Positions 1 to 11,800 of a DNA stretch of 64,000 bases are shown piece after piece. Every line of letters starts with the position of its first letter. Position 1 is the first letter of the stretch. The stretch covers positions 15,833,001 through 15,897,000 of the forward strand of contig OX940866.1 of assembly GCA_954871525.1 (NCBI GenBank), written 5' to 3'. This stretch comes from Parietaria judaica. Taxonomy: Eukaryota; Streptophyta; Magnoliopsida; Rosales; Urticaceae. The notes under the pieces are model-generated. The model saw only the letters and a list, made by a program, of their open reading frames with translations, had not been told where the DNA came from and did not search any database. The position numbers were made by a program, and so were the translations under genes.

Positions 1-524
1 CCTTCTTATTATTGTCACCTTCATAGTATTGACGACACGGAGGTCAAGACCCACGATCATTTAGCATATTCAAATCGAAATCTCATTCACATTATTTTCG
101 TGACTATTGGTGTGCGAAACCACGTCAACATTTTGGCGTCGTCTGTGCTTTGATCTCGCTAACTCTATCATACTTGATCTTTGTGGAAAAATAATTAACG
201 AACATATAAGATTCATCTCTCTTAAAAGGTAAAAATAATATCATCAACACTCATCATAAGAGTAAAACAATGTCGTACAGATAAATTTTTTGATTCTATA
301 ATCAACTCCGAAATTAAGTATATAAGAGTTTGACAACATGCACATTAAAATTATCAAGCAAACTCGTATTCTGCATATAGTAATAAATAAATACTAATAA
401 ATATAATTTTCAATAAGACACCATGCTATACATTCGTTATGTACATAGTAAAAAATAAATAAAAATTGTAAATGCTTCATGAAAAATGGAATGTTATGTT
501 AGTCAGAATAAGTAGGTCAGCTCT
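1..524. other. AT-rich 3' flank of the helicase gene
   Basis: AT-rich sequence beyond the stop codon of the DEAH helicase. I see no exon, repeat or RNA gene in it. It presumably holds the helicase 3' untranslated region. Confidence 0.4.
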
Positions 525-3500
525 CTAGTGCAAGGAATAATATTGAGGAACCAGCTCAATAAGCCACGCGGAGTCGACGACGGTTGCGATTCGAATAAAC
601 CTGTGACTAGTTTGCACGAGCTCATTGTAGACGACGCACTCCGGTCTCGATCCGAATAAGACAGAAGAAGGGTGGATCAGCACATCCTGATCACTTCCCA
701 AGGCCCTGCCAAATTTGGTTACTTTTAGGTAAGCATTCGACATTGGCAATAATACAAGACATGATCCAGAAAGTCAAGAAATTTTCACCAAATATGCTAT
801 TAACCGGTTTTAATTTGTGCAATTATTATATAGGGATAATCGTGGAAAGAGTATTCAAACTCTAATAACCCGAGGCGGCGATGGTCAAAAGTGTAAAATG
901 ACGGCAAAAGTACCCAAAGTCAACAAATGTGAGGCGCATATTTTTCCGTCTAATTGTTTATCATCGAATTCAAATGAGAGAAGATGCTAGAAAGTTAGCT
1001 GAGCACATAACTGTGTAGGTATGATTTAGTAGCAATATAATAAGAAATTGACAAACATCCGTATCAAAAAATTAGACAGAAAAATGCGCCGCCTCACAAT
1101 TATTGACTTTGAGTACTTTGAACCTCCACCGTCTCAATTGATCAACATTTGAATACTCTTACCGCGATTATCCTTATTATATAGCAGTAAATAATATATC
1201 AGAATTCACCAACCTATATGTTTTATCACGCTGGCATAAAGCTGCGTTCAAGAAGAAGCTAGAACAAAGGCACCTACGAAACCGAAGCATGTCATCTCCA
1301 CAAGAGGACACATAAAGCCCCATTTGCTTAACATGTTCGAGGATTTGGCTGCATTGATTCACACATTGACTACAAGATTGATACGTAAACATACGCTAAT
1401 AAATGGATTAATGGTGGCAAATGTACTCAAGTTATTTTTAAAAGGTCTGTGCCGTCCCATTTGAAAACAACTTAAATACAATTTTCACCATTAATCCTGA
1501 ATAAAAAAGGTTGTGACTGAAAACTAACCCGTGAATCTCACGAGCATGGCTCAGGGAGCGACTATTGATGAAGTTGTCCATGCACCATTCCTTAAGCACC
1601 TTGTTCGCTTTTCCTTTACCAATGCTCGTGTAATTGTTCTCCTTAAGATACTTCTGAGCTGCTCGATACACATTGATCAGAGTGAGATGATCACCTTCAG
1701 CACTTGAAAACTTCTTTGTCGTCGTCCTTCCCTAGCAAAGGCAAAGCCAATATGTTTATTTTCTTTAAAACATGAAGCAATATGAGAGAGAGAAAGAAGG
1801 GGTCAAACATCACTAATACGTTCCATTCTTTTTTTACTTGAAAAAATATTCTCGAAAACACCACTAATTGGACTTTACCAAACATCAAAATTCAAAACTA
1901 TTCCTCGATATTTTTTTTGGACAATTTTACCCTTATCTAAAATCTGTCTATACTGTTTCGAATCAAAGGTATAGTTGTCCAAAAAAACTTTGCAGAATAG
2001 TATTAGAGTTTTTATGTTCGGTAGAATAAAAAACCAATTAAAGGTGTTTTGGGGAATATTTATCCCAAGTTTTTTTTCTTTCATCTCTATAATCATGGAG
2101 ATCGGAAACATTTAGATTAAAGTTTCTATAAAAAAACCACGAATATTAATAAAACCGGTTTAACAGTTTTTGTCCTCCTAAACCGGATGAATTACAAAGT
2201 TTAATTCATATTTTTTCTTCTTCTTTGTAAATGAAACAAGAAACGCCCACCGAACACACGACCACAAGGTCTATCCACTGAACTAGACCTGCATGTAGAA
2301 GAATTTCATATTATTATGTTTGATGAGAACAAATTACCTGTTCTAACTCATCGGGAGGGCAGTAGAAAATGGATTCCACCGAAAGCATTGCAACAGTGAT
2401 CAACATTTCTTCCAAGCACTTGAACTCGCTGGCGAGAATCAGAGCTCTCGCAAACTTAGGCTCCAAAGGAAGCTGTGACATTCGCCGGCCCATTGCAGAG
2501 AGTTTCCCTTTCTTGGTCAAAGCACCTAGCCAGTATAGCTGCATCAATGATTTCTCAATAGCACGCCTGTTTAACGGCATTAACACCTTAGAATTGCAAC
2601 TTATCTTTCGCATGGTTACACTGTTACTTTTTGTTAATTAGCTAGTCTTGAAGAAATATTCCCTAAAACACCACTAATTGGATTTGTATTCTACCAAACA
2701 CTAAAACTTTAAAACTATTCCTCAAAAGTTATTCGGAAATTTTACCTATGAGTTTAGACTGTTTTATGACAATTTAGAAACTGTGTAAAAAACCTGTCTT
2801 GATTTAGGGGTATAATTATCCAAAAAAAATGAACTTTGAGAATAGTTTTAGAGTTTTGATGTTTGGTAGAATAAATTAATCGAATTTATATTTTCTAATA
2901 TATGTAAAGACAACAACGTCAAGTCATGAAACAACTACGTCGATAACCTATATTCACAAGTTAAAAAATAAAGCAGTAGATTCACCGATTAGGTTTTTCC
3001 ATGAAAAATCCGACAACGTCATGCACGCCCAAGGCTTTGAGTTGTAGAATAACGCTAGAAATGTCGCAACGCCGGATCTCCGGCCTTGTGGAGTCCTCTA
3101 GTCTTTTAAACTCAAGTTTGGGGTAAACACGGAAGCACTTTCCCGGCCCTAGTCGGCCTGCACGGCCACTGCAGCAATAAAACATAAACGATTTTTTGAC
3201 TAAAAAGACACATACATAAAGTACTGTATGTTAAATTGCCATCATGTAGTTTACGGTGAAGCTGATAGCCAGTTTCAAAACAAGACAAACTGGAAGCATA
3301 CGACTTTTAGCATGTCGTGTTACTTGATCACTGTTAAAAGGGATATTTGCAACATAGGTACCCAAAAGTTAGTAAAAAAAAACATAGTGATTTTTTTTTC
3401 CATCAAAATAATACCGAAAAATGTCACAAGTGTAATTTCGTAATTAGTATTATATTACGTTCTCTTAATTTTTTTCCACTAAATGCCACGCGACATTCCC

Positions 3501-6165
3501 AGAATAATCGAGATTTACATTACTTTTGTGTTTAGTATTCAATAATTTATTAATTTATTAATTTATACACTACCGATTTGAACCACACAAAACTAATTTT
3601 TTGGGGTGTCAAATAAAAAAATTTAGTTGGGTCAAATCAATAGTATATAAATTATTGAGGAATATCTTGAAAAATAAAGAGAAATCAATCGTACTACTGG
3701 GGCAAAACACATGGCTTTTCACAGAAATAAACTAACAATATCATTTGGTAATATTGCCACGATAAAAAAAAAAAGTATAGGATATATACTGACATTTTTT
3801 AATAATTTCCAGGTAAGTATATATCCCATTATCCCTTAGTAAAAAAGCACACTAACAATTGCATTATGTCTTCTTCTTTACCTTCTTTGAAGTGCCTGTG
3901 CCTTGGAAATTGGCACAATAACAAGAGATTCCAGTCCTCTATTTGAATCGTAATAGCGCATTTTTACGACTCCGGGATCTATGACATACTTGATTCCAGG
4001 AAGAGTCACTGATGTCTCAGCAATATTTGTTGCCAATACAACCTGAAGAAGATAACATCCACAAACATTAATAGCCTCTTATCCAACAAATCGCTCTTTT
4101 ATACGATTTTTGTTAGAATTAATCAAGACTTATTAGATAGAATAGTTTTTCTTAGTGGGTTGAAAGTGTACGTGCATGCATGGGCATGAAAAAAAAGAAA
4201 AAAAAAAAGAAAGAGGAAAAAAATAAGAAAACAAGATGTGCTACGTGGGAATTAGTTTGAATTAGTGCATGCATAGAAATAGGGAATTAGGAGTGAAATT
4301 AGTGGGTTAGTTGAGACTTTAGAATTACTCGTGTGTGTGTATTTTCCCACGATTAGAAGTGATCCTATTTTTAGGGGTTATGGGTAGTCATTAGCTAACG
4401 TGTTTTTTATTTATTTATAAGTAGCTAAGCATTGTACGTTTTATTCTTAGTGAAATACAAAGAAAATTGTCCCATATATTATCTTATTTCTCTCCTCATA
4501 TTTTGTCTGTGTGAGTAAAACAAAGTGTGAGTTCATTCCGTTTTCGGTACTTTGCTTCGGTTTATTTCGATCTCGGGTCAAACCCCAACAATTTTAACCC
4601 TGTCTAAAAACTGTATAAATCTGTCTAAGACTGTTTTAAACTGTCCTACCATTCTATAGAGAGCAGTACCTTGCGAAACTCGGACGGAGTGGGTGCGAAG
4701 GCGCGTACTTGTAGTTCTGATGGAAGAGATGAATGCATAGGAACAATTATAAGCGTTTGATCCAAAATAGGTAATCGGTGAAGCCTCTGTTTGATGAGTC
4801 TTTCCGCAGATTCTATCTCTTCTTGTCCCGTCAAAAATGCAAGAACATCGCCAGGACTTTCCCGTTCATGGATCTAAAAGCATACAAGATGAGCAAATAT
4901 TTATGACATTTGAAAATATGTGGGAAAATATTCCCCAAAACTACACTACGAATTAGCTTTTTATTACCAAATACTTTGAAATTATTCTTTTTTTTTTTTT
5001 TTGAATAATTTTACTCTTGATTTAAGACAATTTTTATACAGCTTTAATACAGTTTTTAGACAATCTTTAAACTGTCTAAAATGTCTTAGAACTCATAGGT
5101 AAAATTGTCAAAAAAAAAAACTTTAGGAATAATTTTGAAGTATTTGGTAGAATAAAAATCCAATTAATAGATATGCTACCTCTAAGCTACTTTAAATGAC
5201 ATCATGCAAAAGAGTAAATTAGAAGAAATAGATATACACCTCAAATATCGTCTGTATCGTGGCATCTACATAATCAGGCACGGGAAGACGCGTATAGACT
5301 ATATCGACGGGAAACTGTCGGCCTTGGACGTGAACAATCTTAGCACCACCAAAGTAGTTGGAGAAGATTTTAGCATCCAAACTAGCAGACATTATGATTA
5401 ATTTTAACGGAGAGAGACTCATTCCTAGGTCTTGGTCTTGGTCTTGGTTGGAGAAAGGAGCATTTGATTTTGCCCAAGCCATTTGAACCTTTTTCAAAAG
5501 CCCCAATGACACATCAGTGTGGACACTCCTCTCATGAGCTTCATCCACAATCATAACTGAATATTTTGAAAGATTCGGATCAAACATTGCCTCTCTGCAA
5601 AGAAAGATATACATGCTGAATTATTTGGTAGAGCAACTAGAGAATTTATTAATTTATCGAATAATAAATTAGTTAGTTATATAGTTGAGACTGGCAAAAA
5701 TATTATTAATTGACTTTATTGTGTATTAATTTTAAGACGTTCTAGTGTATTGCGTATTAAAATCACGTTCTGAGATTCTTACCTCACTAACATGCCATCG
5801 GTCATGTACTTGATGCGTGTCGACCCGGAAGTCTTGTCGTCGAATCTGATGGAGTAGCCAACTTTCTGACCCAAAACCGAGCCGCATTCCTCGGCCACTC
5901 GTGTCGCAACGGTGACCGCGGCAACGCGTCTGGGCTGAGTGATACCGATGAGTTTCCCACCGCGGCAAAACCCGGCATCGCACAGAAACTGGGGTATCTC
6001 TGTGTTACAACAGATCATAGAAGAAGATGAGATTATAATAAATAATAAAGAGTAGATGGTCAGAAAAAGGGCGGGCGTACGTACGAGTGGATTTTCCACT
6101 TCCAGTTTCACCGATTACGATCAAAACATCTTGCCATCGAACCTCCTCCACGAGTTGCGTTTCAG
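525..6165 (-). CDS. DEAH-box RNA helicase, DEAH10/RID1 type, 5' end missing
   Basis: ATP-dependent RNA helicase of the DEAH/RHA family, closest by eye to Arabidopsis DEAH10 (RID1), a nuclear protein linked to pre-mRNA splicing. Ten exons fit GT-AG rules: 6085-6165, 5783-5999, 5240-5594, 4670-4873, 3882-4042, 2986-3168, 2338-2566, 1529-1731, 1214-1348 and 525-705. Together they give one unbroken frame of about 648 residues. Visible motifs in order: Walker [10 protein letters not shown] (exon 1), TQPRR and the TDGML segment (exon 2), DEAH and SAS (exon 3), LTGQEEIE (exon 4), TNIAETSVT (exon 5), QRSGRAGR split over the exon 5/6 junction, then winged-helix/HA2 and the C-terminal OB-fold region ending at a TAG. 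The family has roughly 50-70 further N-terminal residues; no exon for them was found between 6166 and the retrotransposon at 7343. The core shows no stop or frameshift, so it may be functional with a distant first exon, or 5' truncated. Confidence 0.88.
833..1174. mobile_element. MULE-type MITE, 342 bp, in helicase intron
   Basis: Non-coding element with inverted ends (GGGATAATCG at the left, CGATTATCCT at the right), continuing as a looser inverted repeat over about 120 bp. It is flanked by an exact 9-bp direct repeat TATTATATA at 824-832 and 1175-1183, the length typical of Mutator-like insertions. It lies in the last helicase intron, between the exons at 1214-1348 and 525-705. Confidence 0.8.
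1846..2062. mobile_element. Foldback MITE, copy 1 of an intron family
   Basis: A fully inverted short element. The left arm carries AAAACACCACTAATTGG and the right arm its near complement before GGTGTTTTGGGG, so the whole unit folds back on itself. Related sequence occurs twice more in introns of the same gene. Target duplication not resolved because the borders are AT-rich. Confidence 0.6.
2655..2900. mobile_element. Foldback MITE, copy 2
   Basis: Same family as 1846-2062. It starts with AAAACACCACTAATTGG, and its inverted right arm contains TTTGGTAGAATAAATTAAT. It lies in the intron between helicase exons 2986-3168 and 2338-2566. The right terminus is degenerate. Confidence 0.55.
3538..3662. 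mobile_element. Short hairpin MITE in helicase intron
   Basis: AATAATTTATTAATTT at the left pairs with the reverse complement of ATATAAATTATTGAGG at the right. ACCGATTTGAACC pairs with GGGTCAAATCAATAG. The unit is about 125 bp and AT-rich, with no coding capacity. Family not recognised. Confidence 0.45.
4111..4590. mobile_element. Solo LTR, 480 bp, with 5-bp target duplication
   Basis: The sequence begins TGTTAGAATTAATC and ends AACCCCAACA, the TG...CA pattern of an LTR with a short TGTT/AACA inverted end. Exact flanking repeats ATTTT sit at 4106-4110 and 4591-4595. A TATA-like TTTATTTATAAG stands near 4408-4420. No internal retrotransposon sequence is present, so this is a solo LTR left by LTR-LTR recombination. 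It lies in the intron between helicase exons 4670-4873 and 3882-4042. Superfamily uncertain. Confidence 0.78.
4920..5172. mobile_element. Foldback MITE, copy 3
   Basis: Third and most diverged copy of the intron foldback family. The left arm has TATTCCCCAAAACTACAC and ACCAAATACTTTGAAATTATTC; the inverted right arm has GTATTTGGTAGAATAAAAATC. Runs of T and A interrupt the arms. Confidence 0.5.
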
Positions 6166-6198
6166 CTAATTAATTAAGAAAGACGAATTAAACACTTT

Positions 6199-6231
<33 letters not shown>

Positions 6232-6954
6232 ATGGGCCAGTTTGTTTGTTTGTTCGAGATTTATATTACTATCTTAATGGGCAAAATAAACTTTGAGGAA
6301 TAGTTTTACTATCTTAATCCACTTATTTTCTTAACATTCTTTTTCTTTTCTTATTGGTTTGTTAATCTTTTAGATAGACTTTAAAGATAATCTTTTATTG
6401 TTAATCATCTTTTATTGGTATACTTATGTGCATTGGATTAAAGGTAATCTTATCTGAGGGAGATTATTTACATCGCATTAGAGATAATACATGATCTCTA
6501 TCTTGAGCCAAATATACATAAGAGTTATGCTGAAATTTCGATCACAAACTGTAGTGGCCCAATTGTTTGTGTTGGACCGAGCCCAATGTCGTTTTGTTGA
6601 CTTTTGTAGGCTTTGGGCATGGATTCTTAGCACCTTGGGTCAAACGGTCCCTCCACTGACCTTGGACCAACAATTCGGGCCCACATCGCTGCCTGTTACC
6701 ACAAGGCTTGGAATGGACAAGGCTCGGGTTACAGGTTTGGGCCGCCACTCATATCAGGTCTCCACGTATGGAAGATCACAGTTTTGACCTTTCAGAGAAT
6801 CCTAGTAGATCAAACTCTCTACCCGTGTCACCGGCCCTGGTCCGGGTCCCTCGGTCTATCCACGAAATCAGTATACCTCCACGAGATATAATACTAAGGG
6901 ATAGACGCTCAACATTAGTAGAGTATTTGAGAGAGCGGGAGTTTTAGAGGTGAA
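6166..6954. other. Gene-free stretch upstream of the visible helicase exons
   Basis: Contains a (TA)n microsatellite at about 6203-6231, then AT-rich sequence to about 6490, then GC-rich sequence of unknown origin. I could not find the expected N-terminal helicase exon here on the minus strand. A short fragment near 6285-6310 resembles the foldback MITE family. Confidence 0.4.
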
Positions 6955-7342
6955 GATATTGGTTTTGAACGAGTCACCGTCAATGTCATGAAATAAGCCG
7001 ATAACTTGTATTCACAAGTTGAAAAATAAAGCTAATAGATTTACCGATTAGGTTTTAATGAAAAATCTAACAACGTCGTTCACACCCAAAGTCGTAAGTT
7101 GTACGTACAATAACTTTAGGAAGGTTGCAGCGACTGATCTCCGGCCTTGTGAAGTTCGTAAATATTTGAAATTCGAGTTTCAACTAAACACGAAAGCAAT
7201 TTCTTCGCCCTAGTCGGCTTGCACGTCCACTGCAGCAATAAAACATTAACGTAATTTTAACTAAGAAGACACAACATATTAAGTTTGACATTTTTATTTC
7301 TTCAAAAAATATACTTTAATGTTAAATTGCTAGCATGCACAG
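6955..7342 (-). pseudogene. Duplicated helicase exon, left part of the copy
   Basis: This stretch aligns along its length with 2911-3240 of the helicase gene: the intron end, the whole SGRAGR-encoding exon, and the next intron start. Substitutions and small indels break the reading frame; for example the counterpart of SGRAGR is altered and the glycine-rich segment is lost. The copy is interrupted at 7338-7342 by the gypsy element and resumes near 14581. It is a segmental duplicate of one exon with flanking introns, not a processed copy. Confidence 0.75.
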
Positions 7343-8108
7343 TGTATAGGGCGATTTTCACCGCCCTTTTCCAGTCACAAAAATAATCACCAAATAACAA
7401 ATAAACAACAACAATCAGTGAATATCTCTGTTTTATTATATTTTCCTAAATGAGCTCGGTTTTCTTCCGTTGAATAGCTGGAAAGATGAAGGATCATGAG
7501 CAAAAAGGCTCTCTCTATTTCCTTAGCCTTTTCTATTACAAGATCTTTCTCTCTCTCTTTCCGGGCCTTTTTCCTCTATTTTTCCGAACCTTTACAAATG
7601 AGGTTTATCTTGCCTTTTATAGAGTCTACATTACATTGCCCCCGCGTCTTTCCCGCCTTTTCTCTTTTTAATCATTCGCCTCCTGGCGTGATTTGAGGGA
7701 AGCATGGTTAATCCCTGCTTTATGTCACTTCCGAGCAGGCTGCCATTATGGGTAGGTGAGCCTCATTAAATGCGCATCCCATCAGCCGTCATTCGGCCCT
7801 GCAAGCCTCGTCGCTGGTGCTTCTCATCGAGTGAGTAGGTCGGCTTCATTAAATGCACATCTCGTTAATGGTCATTCGGCTTTGTATAAATCATCATGAC
7901 GAAATTCTTCGTCGAGTGTGATGGGACACTTCATCGTAGTTTGCTTTTGTGTGGTTGTGCTTCCCCGCGGTCGAACTTCCTCGGGGATAATCCTCCTCGG
8001 GTATAATCCCCCTCGAGTGATGAACTTCCTCGCCTCCCCTCATGTCGTTTATGGACAAAACGACACGAGTTGTGTTGAGGATGGATTTGACCAAATCCGA
8101 CCTTAACA
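7343..8108 (-). repeat. 3' LTR of the gypsy element, full length
   Basis: 766 bp starting TGTATAGGG and ending CCTTAACA on the plus strand. It is the only complete LTR of this element and supplies the length standard for the truncated partner. Confidence 0.85.
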
Positions 8109-8124
8109 GTTAGTCCCCCATTTT
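8109..8124 (-). promoter_or_regulatory. Polypurine tract of the gypsy element
   Basis: Read on the minus strand this is AAAATGGGGGACTAAC, purine-rich and directly abutting the 3' LTR start TGTTAAGG. That is the position and composition of a plus-strand primer. Confidence 0.65.
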
Positions 8125-8319
8125 ATCAAGTGTATACACTTGGTAAAATAAAGTATAATTGTTTCGGAGATCGGCCTTAGCCACCATTTGTTGGTTTCCA
8201 GGTTGGTGATTGCTTCCTTGGCTCCTCGCGTGGCTATATTGTCAAATTACTTCTTTTCCTTGCCGCGCCTCCTTTGCTTTCCGACCTATTGTTTCCGCTC
8301 GCTCCTTTCGGGCTTGCTT

Positions 8320-8322
8320 GCC

Positions 8323-8356
<34 letters not shown>

Positions 8357-8535
8357 TTCTTTATATTTTTCTCGGTACTCTCGCCAGATCGGGCTTGCTC
8401 GGCACCCTTAGCCGTATATAGATCTCGACATTTCTCGCTGGACCGGGCTTGCTCGGCATCCTTAGCCGTATATAGATCTCGACATTTTTGTCGGACCGGG
8501 CTTGATCGGCACCCTTAGCCGTATATATATTGTTA
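8320..8535. repeat. TA microsatellite and 66-bp tandem repeat, three units
   Basis: A (TA)n run near 8328-8355 is followed by three copies of a unit of about 66 bp containing CCGGGCTTGCTCGGC and CCTTAGCCGTATATAGATC. It lies between the pol stop and the polypurine tract. Such repeats are common in the 3' untranslated zone of Tat elements. Confidence 0.7.
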
Positions 8536-8831
8536 TATATATATTTTTTTTATTATATGTATAATCTTCTCGGCGCTCTCACCGGTGCGTACGTATACAT
8601 ATATATATTACCTTCTCCTTGAGTCTGAGATAAAGAAAAAAGGGGTCATGCATAACAGAAAACTTCAGATTAGTTCAACAAAAGTCGAGGCCATGCAAAA
8701 GTAGCCCCGAACAAGAGAGGGTCGGGACTTCCCCAACTGGTAAAAAGAAAAAGATAAGATATACGAGCATGAAAAGAGAGAGGAACAGAGAGATGAGGCT
8801 ACTGGTAGAACTTTTTTAAGTGTTTCACGTT

Positions 8832-11800
8832 TCAACTCCGTATTACTTTCGCTCCCTCTGTATTCTTGAGCTCATAGACTCCCGGCTTGACCACGTTGGT
8901 AACTATGTAAGGGCCTTCCCAGGTCTGCCCTAGCTTTCCAACATTTGCCTCGGCGGTGTTTCGGAAGACTCGTCGGAGGACCATTTCTCCGACTTTGAAC
9001 CTTCTCGAGCGCACTTTCTTGTTGTAGAAACGCGCGATCGTATTCTGATAGTTGGCAATGTGCGCGCTCGCTCGCTCGCGCCTCTCGTCGATGTGGTCGA
9101 GCTGATGGAGGAGATTCTGTTCATTATCCTCCTCGCCGCTGGGGGCTAGCGTCCGACGAAGGCTCGGGATGTCAACCTCTGCTGGGATCAGAGCCTCCAC
9201 TCCGAAGGCCAAGGCGAAGGGCGTCTCGCTGGTCGCCGAATAAGGGTTTGTCCGATAAGCCCATAGCACTCCTGGCAGCTCATCCGCCCACAGCCCTTTC
9301 TTTTCGCCGAGCCTCCTCTTGATGTTGTCGACGATGGTTCGGTTAACCGCCTCGGCGTTCCCGTTGCCTTGGGGGTATCGCGGCGTTGACGTGTTGAGCT
9401 TTATCCTCCATTGCTTGCAGAAATCTCCGAACCTCTTTGAGATGAACTGAAACCCGTTATCAGCGATTATCTCCCTGGGCAGTCCGAAGCGAGTAATCAC
9501 GTTCTTCCAAACGTAGCTTTCGACATCGGAATCCTTGATGTTGGCGTACGCTTCCGCCTCCGTCCATTTGGTGAAGAAATCCGTGACGACGAGCATGAAC
9601 CTCTTCTGCCGCGTGCCGATGGGCATGGGGCCGACGATGTCCATCGACCATTTCATGAAAGGGTAAGGCACCGAGACCACGGAGAGTTCCTCGGCCGGAC
9701 AGTTGATCGCTGGCGTGTGCTGCTGACATTTCTCGCATCTCTTGGCGTGGCTGATGCAATCGGCGACAATGGTTTCCCAAAAGAAACCTTGCCGCTTAGT
9801 CTTTCTAAGCAAGGATCGCCCGCCAGAGTGATTTCTGCAGTCCCCGCTATGGATCTCCCGCATGACGTACTCGGCCTCTTTCTTGCCAAGGCATCTTAAG
9901 TAGGGACCCGCGAAGCTTTTCCGATAAAGTATGTTATCGAGGATGGTGTACCTGGAGCTTTTTGACTTGATCTTTCGGGACTCTTGCGGATCTTCGGGCA
10001 GCGTTCCTTCAAGGATGTACCTTCGGAAGGGCGTCCTCCAATCTTCTGCTTCATCGTCGTCTACAACTCCCCGCTCCTCGTCTCCGTCCTCGTCGTCTTC
10101 GATCTTGTTCATGTTGGCCTCGCCCGCATTTACCTCCACGGCTTCTTCTTTCCCTCTAGCTTTCTTCCTCACTGGGCCTTCTTCTCTCCGGATGCTTGGC
10201 TTCTCCACCGTCTCCACTGTGACCGACCTCAGTTCACCGACTTCAGTCGTCGGACCCAGGCCTGCCAGTGCGTCGGCGTGGGTGTTGTCTCCTCGCGTCA
10301 CCTGCGTCAGGCTGAAGTAGTCGAACTTCCTTGAGAGAGCATCGACCACTCCTGCGTAAGCCTCCATTCGTTCGTCATTTTTCTCGTATTGCCCGTTCAC
10401 TTGCTTTACCACCAGCTGCGAATCTGAGAAAGCGTGCAAGTTCTTTGCTCCGATCGCTAAGGATGATTGCATCCCGATGATGAGCGCTTCATACTCTGAC
10501 TCGTTGTTGGTGGAGTGATAAGCGAGGCGACAAGCTTTTTCTATCACGTCTCCCATAGGGGAGACGATTCTGATCCCCACTCCAGATCCTTGTGCTGTCG
10601 TGGATCCATCGACCTGTAGCTTCCAGATGCCGGCTTCGTTGCTCGGGTCCACCGGCTCCTTTGGCAACTCGATGAGGAAATCAGCGAGCACTTGAGATTT
10701 GAGGCTCGTCCGAAGCTTGTACTCAATATCGTATGCTCCCAGTTTTATAGACCACTTCGTGATCCTCCCCGACTGGCTCGGGCCGTGGATGATAGTACGG
10801 ATTGGTCTGTCGGTCATGACGACGATGGTGTGGGCTTGGAAGTGATGCTTCAATCTCTCCGACGCGTCGTATACTGCCAAAGCGAGCTTCTCGGGTTGAG
10901 GGTATCTTGTCTCGGCATCGAGGAACTTCCTGCTGATGTAGGAAACCGGCTTCTGCTCCCCATCCTCCTCTCGTACAAGCACCTGGCTGATTGCGTGGTC
11001 GGACACGGCGATGTATAAGTACAAAGGTTCCCCCGGCTTTGGCTTCGTCATGATGGGCGGCGACGATAGATAGGACTTCAACGCCTGGAAGGCCTCCTTG
11101 CATTTCTCGGTCCACTCGAACTTCTTGTTCTTTCTTAGTAGTTCGTAGAAAAGGAGAGTCTTGTCGGCCGATCGTGAGATAAATCGTGTCAGAGCAGCGA
11201 TCCTCCCGGTCAATCTCTGAATCTCTCGTCGATTTCGGGGCGAGGGCATGCTCTTGATTGCCTCAATCTGCTCGGGGTCGGCTTCGACCCCTCGCCGAGT
11301 GACCATGTGGCCCAAGAACTTTCCCGAGGACATACCGAAAGTGCACTTGGTGGGGTTCAGCTTCATCCCGTGTCGATTCAGAATCTCGAAACACTCCTCC
11401 AAGTGCTCGACGTGCGCCGCCGCCTTCAGGGATTTAACGACCATATCGTCGATGTATACCTCCATGCTCTTCCCGATCAGTTTGTGGAACATCATTGTCA
11501 CCAGCCTCTAGTAAGTCGCTCCGGCGTTCTTCAATCCGAAGGGCATGACTCTGTAGCAGTACGTGCCCCTCTCGCTGATGAAGGCGGTCTTCTCTTCGTC
11601 TTCCGGGTGCATCCTTATTTGGTGGTATCCGGAGTAAGCGTCCATAAAGCTGAGAAGCTCGTAGCCGTGGGTGGCCTCGACGAGGCGATCTATATGCGGC
11701 ATCGAGAAACTGTCTTTCGGGTAGGCTCGGTTGAGGTCGGTGTAGTCCACACACACTCGCCATTTGCCGTTCTTCTTCTTCACGACGACTGTGTTAGCCA

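Noticed and set aside
2369..2641. Plus-strand 90-codon open frame
   Set aside because: Antisense to the helicase HA2 exon, which is well supported on the minus strand.
7894..8106. Matching short open frames in both gypsy LTRs (also 14209-14424)
   Set aside because: They match because the LTRs are copies of each other; they have no known domain and lie in the regulatory LTR.
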